Below are positions 63,154 to 64,000 of a stretch of DNA of 64,000 bases, in pieces. The position numbers and the translations under genes are program-made. Origin of the DNA: an uncultured Alphaproteobacteria bacterium (lineage in GTDB: Bacteria > Pseudomonadota > Alphaproteobacteria > RF32 > CAG-239); NCBI GenBank assembly GCA_944392275.1, contig CALXWA010000006.1, positions 1 to 64,000 of the forward strand. The letters are read 5' to 3'. Each line of letters opens with the position of its first letter. The stretch's first letter is position 1. The notes under the pieces are model-generated. The model saw only the letters and a list, made by a program, of their open reading frames with translations, ran no database searches and had not been told where the DNA came from.

Positions 63154-63726
63154 ATGAAAAAGATTGAAAATATTAAAGAATATGTTGAAAAAATTGATTC
63201 CGGAAAAAAAGTTAATCCAAAAGATTTGTCTTCAGATCAAGATTTGAGTATTGCGATTATGAATTTGATTTCTATTGAAGAACATTTGATGTTTTCCGGA
63301 GCGAAAACCGGTAAAAGCTCTTTTTATGATTTAATCGAGAGTGTTCGTGAAATGCGAAAGACTTTGATGCAAAAAATTATTCCTTCTTATGAGGGGGAAG
63401 TTTGGTGTATTTCCAAACACTTATTAGCCTCAGCCATGCGGTTGATGGAGGTTGGAACAAAACAGCAATCTTTAGGGCATAAAGAAGAGGCTTATAAACT
63501 CTTTAATCAATCCTATGAACTGTATTGTTTGTTCTGGGGATTGAATATGGATATGTTGAAAGTTGAAGATGTTAAGTGGATAGAGGATAAGTCAGAAGAT
63601 ATCAAAAAACTTTCAACCAAAGTGTCTGAAGTTTTAGAATCTGAAAAAATGGATGACAATAAAGATAATCTTATGTTAAAAATGAAAAAATTTGTTCGTA
63701 AAGCCGTTGATTGTTGCATTGAATAA
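63154..63726 (+). CDS. Unrecognised helical cytosolic protein of the redox-like cluster
   Basis: This 190-residue protein has no signal or membrane segment and is almost entirely helical, with LSIAIMNLISIEEHLMFSGA near the N-terminus and a basic Cys-pair end (VRKAVDCCIE). AGGAGA precedes the ATG. It lies 19 bases after the CVVC protein and ten bases before the CPYC lipoprotein. No family is recognised. Confidence 0.55.
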   Translation: MKKIENIKEYVEKIDSGKKVNPKDLSSDQDLSIAIMNLISIEEHLMFSGAKTGKSSFYDLIESVREMRKTLMQKIIPSYEGEVWCISKHLLASAMRLMEVGTKQQSLGHKEEAYKLFNQSYELYCLFWGLNMDMLKVEDVKWIEDKSEDIKKLSTKVSEVLESEKMDDNKDNLMLKMKKFVRKAVDCCIE

Positions 63727-63736
63727 GGAGTAAAAA

Positions 63737-64000
63737 ATGAAAAAATTTTGGGCAATTATGGTTGTTTTTATGAGTGTTGTTGTCGGGGGTTGTGAAAAAT
63801 CAACGGACAAAATTGATATGGTTCAAAACAATCAAATTCAGGATGATCAAATTTATTTCTTTTATTATAACGGATGTCCGTATTGCCATTATGCTTTAGA
63901 TTATATGAATGAAAAATATCCGGATTTGAAAATTGTTATGGTGGATATTTATAAAGATGGCGGGTTTGATTTGTTTAAAAAATGTGCCGATAAATTTAAT
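63737..64000 (+). CDS. Lipoprotein with a glutaredoxin-like CPYC active site (partial)
   Basis: The partial frame (88 residues, cut by the window end) has a lipoprotein signal (FWAIMVVFMSVVVGGC, lipobox GGC with Cys19), a short linker and a thioredoxin-fold start: IYFFYYNGCPYCHYALDYM, with CPYC (47-50), the glutaredoxin motif. AAGGAG precedes the ATG. A lipid-anchored glutaredoxin-like protein should act in the periplasm. It is the third gene of the cluster and points to thiol chemistry as the common theme. Confidence 0.7.
   Translation, partial: MKKFWAIMVVFMSVVVGGCEKSTDKIDMVQNNQIQDDQIYFFYYNGCPYCHYALDYMNEKYPDLKIVMVDIYKDGGFDLFKKCADKFN

Noticed and set aside
1..64000. CRISPR arrays, tmRNA, rRNA and RNase P RNA
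   Set aside because: I looked for regular spaced repeats and for the conserved cores of these RNAs and saw none. The only regular repeat, at 2868, has no spacer-like variation in unit length and no cas genes nearby.

Overview
The window is an AT-rich stretch of a bacterial chromosome, most likely from an uncultured, probably host-associated and motile alphaproteobacterium. This rests on gene order rather than on any database match. An F0 ATP synthase operon with both b and b' subunits stands apart from F1. The flagellar block runs fliL-fliM-DUF6468-motE-TPR. A DciA gene overlaps a DsbA-like thioredoxin gene, pal-cpoB is followed by tilS, and an MJ0042 zinc-ribbon gene sits divergent to ftsEX. 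Most genes are ordinary housekeeping genes.

Positions 1-4500 are accessory and mosaic. They hold a probable HUH replication-protein gene, an autotransporter passenger fragment cut off just before its barrel, a serine recombinase that has lost its catalytic N-terminus, a small operon ending in a DUF3768 gene, and an AAA/DUF4143 ATPase preceded by four 33-bp tandem repeats. The right edge ends in a possible tRNA 3'-end remnant followed by a terminator, as expected for an element integrated at a tRNA gene.

From 4.6 to 27 kb come hisS, an alpha/beta hydrolase gene, psd-pssA, an acyltransferase gene, uvrB and flagellar genes (motE, fliM, fliL, fliP, fliO). The flagellar cluster is split by a gene for a 1020-residue protein with a prepilin-like N-terminus and a long repetitive adhesin-like body, plus a smaller membrane-anchored partner. 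On the other strand follow dciA-dsbA and the F0 operon (atpI, atpB, atpE, b', b), then pheA and a periplasmic protein.

At 28.1-31.7 kb, downstream of an outer-membrane barrel gene, lies a two-gene unit that looks imported from Bacteroidota: an 896-residue lipoprotein and a 238-residue barrel-like protein with an A/T-only leader and no Shine-Dalgarno. Next is ppdK, which has an extended -10 promoter and a leader that can fold into a three-arm closed junction next to the ribosome-binding site; this is the best candidate regulatory RNA. The region 35-52 kb holds pal-cpoB-tilS-smpB, tadA, rluB-like/rsmD, an ftsE-ftsX-ydcF-plsC-DUF2125 operon, xseB-ispA, an ArsR regulator, rnd and aspS. Several unrecognised single genes with A/T-rich leaders and strong terminators are scattered among them.

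The last 12 kb carry an autotransporter, a tight dTDP-rhamnose operon (rfbACDB), an iron-sulfur/FAD oxidoreductase gene, tRNA-Thr(UGU), two unknown genes (one ParB-like), motAB, and, running off the right edge, a possible thiol-redox cluster: a CVVC membrane protein, an unknown cytosolic protein and a CPYC lipoprotein. The most interesting signals are the ppdK leader, the giant pilin-like adhesin, the Bacteroidota-like pair, the terminal redox cluster and the mosaic left end.
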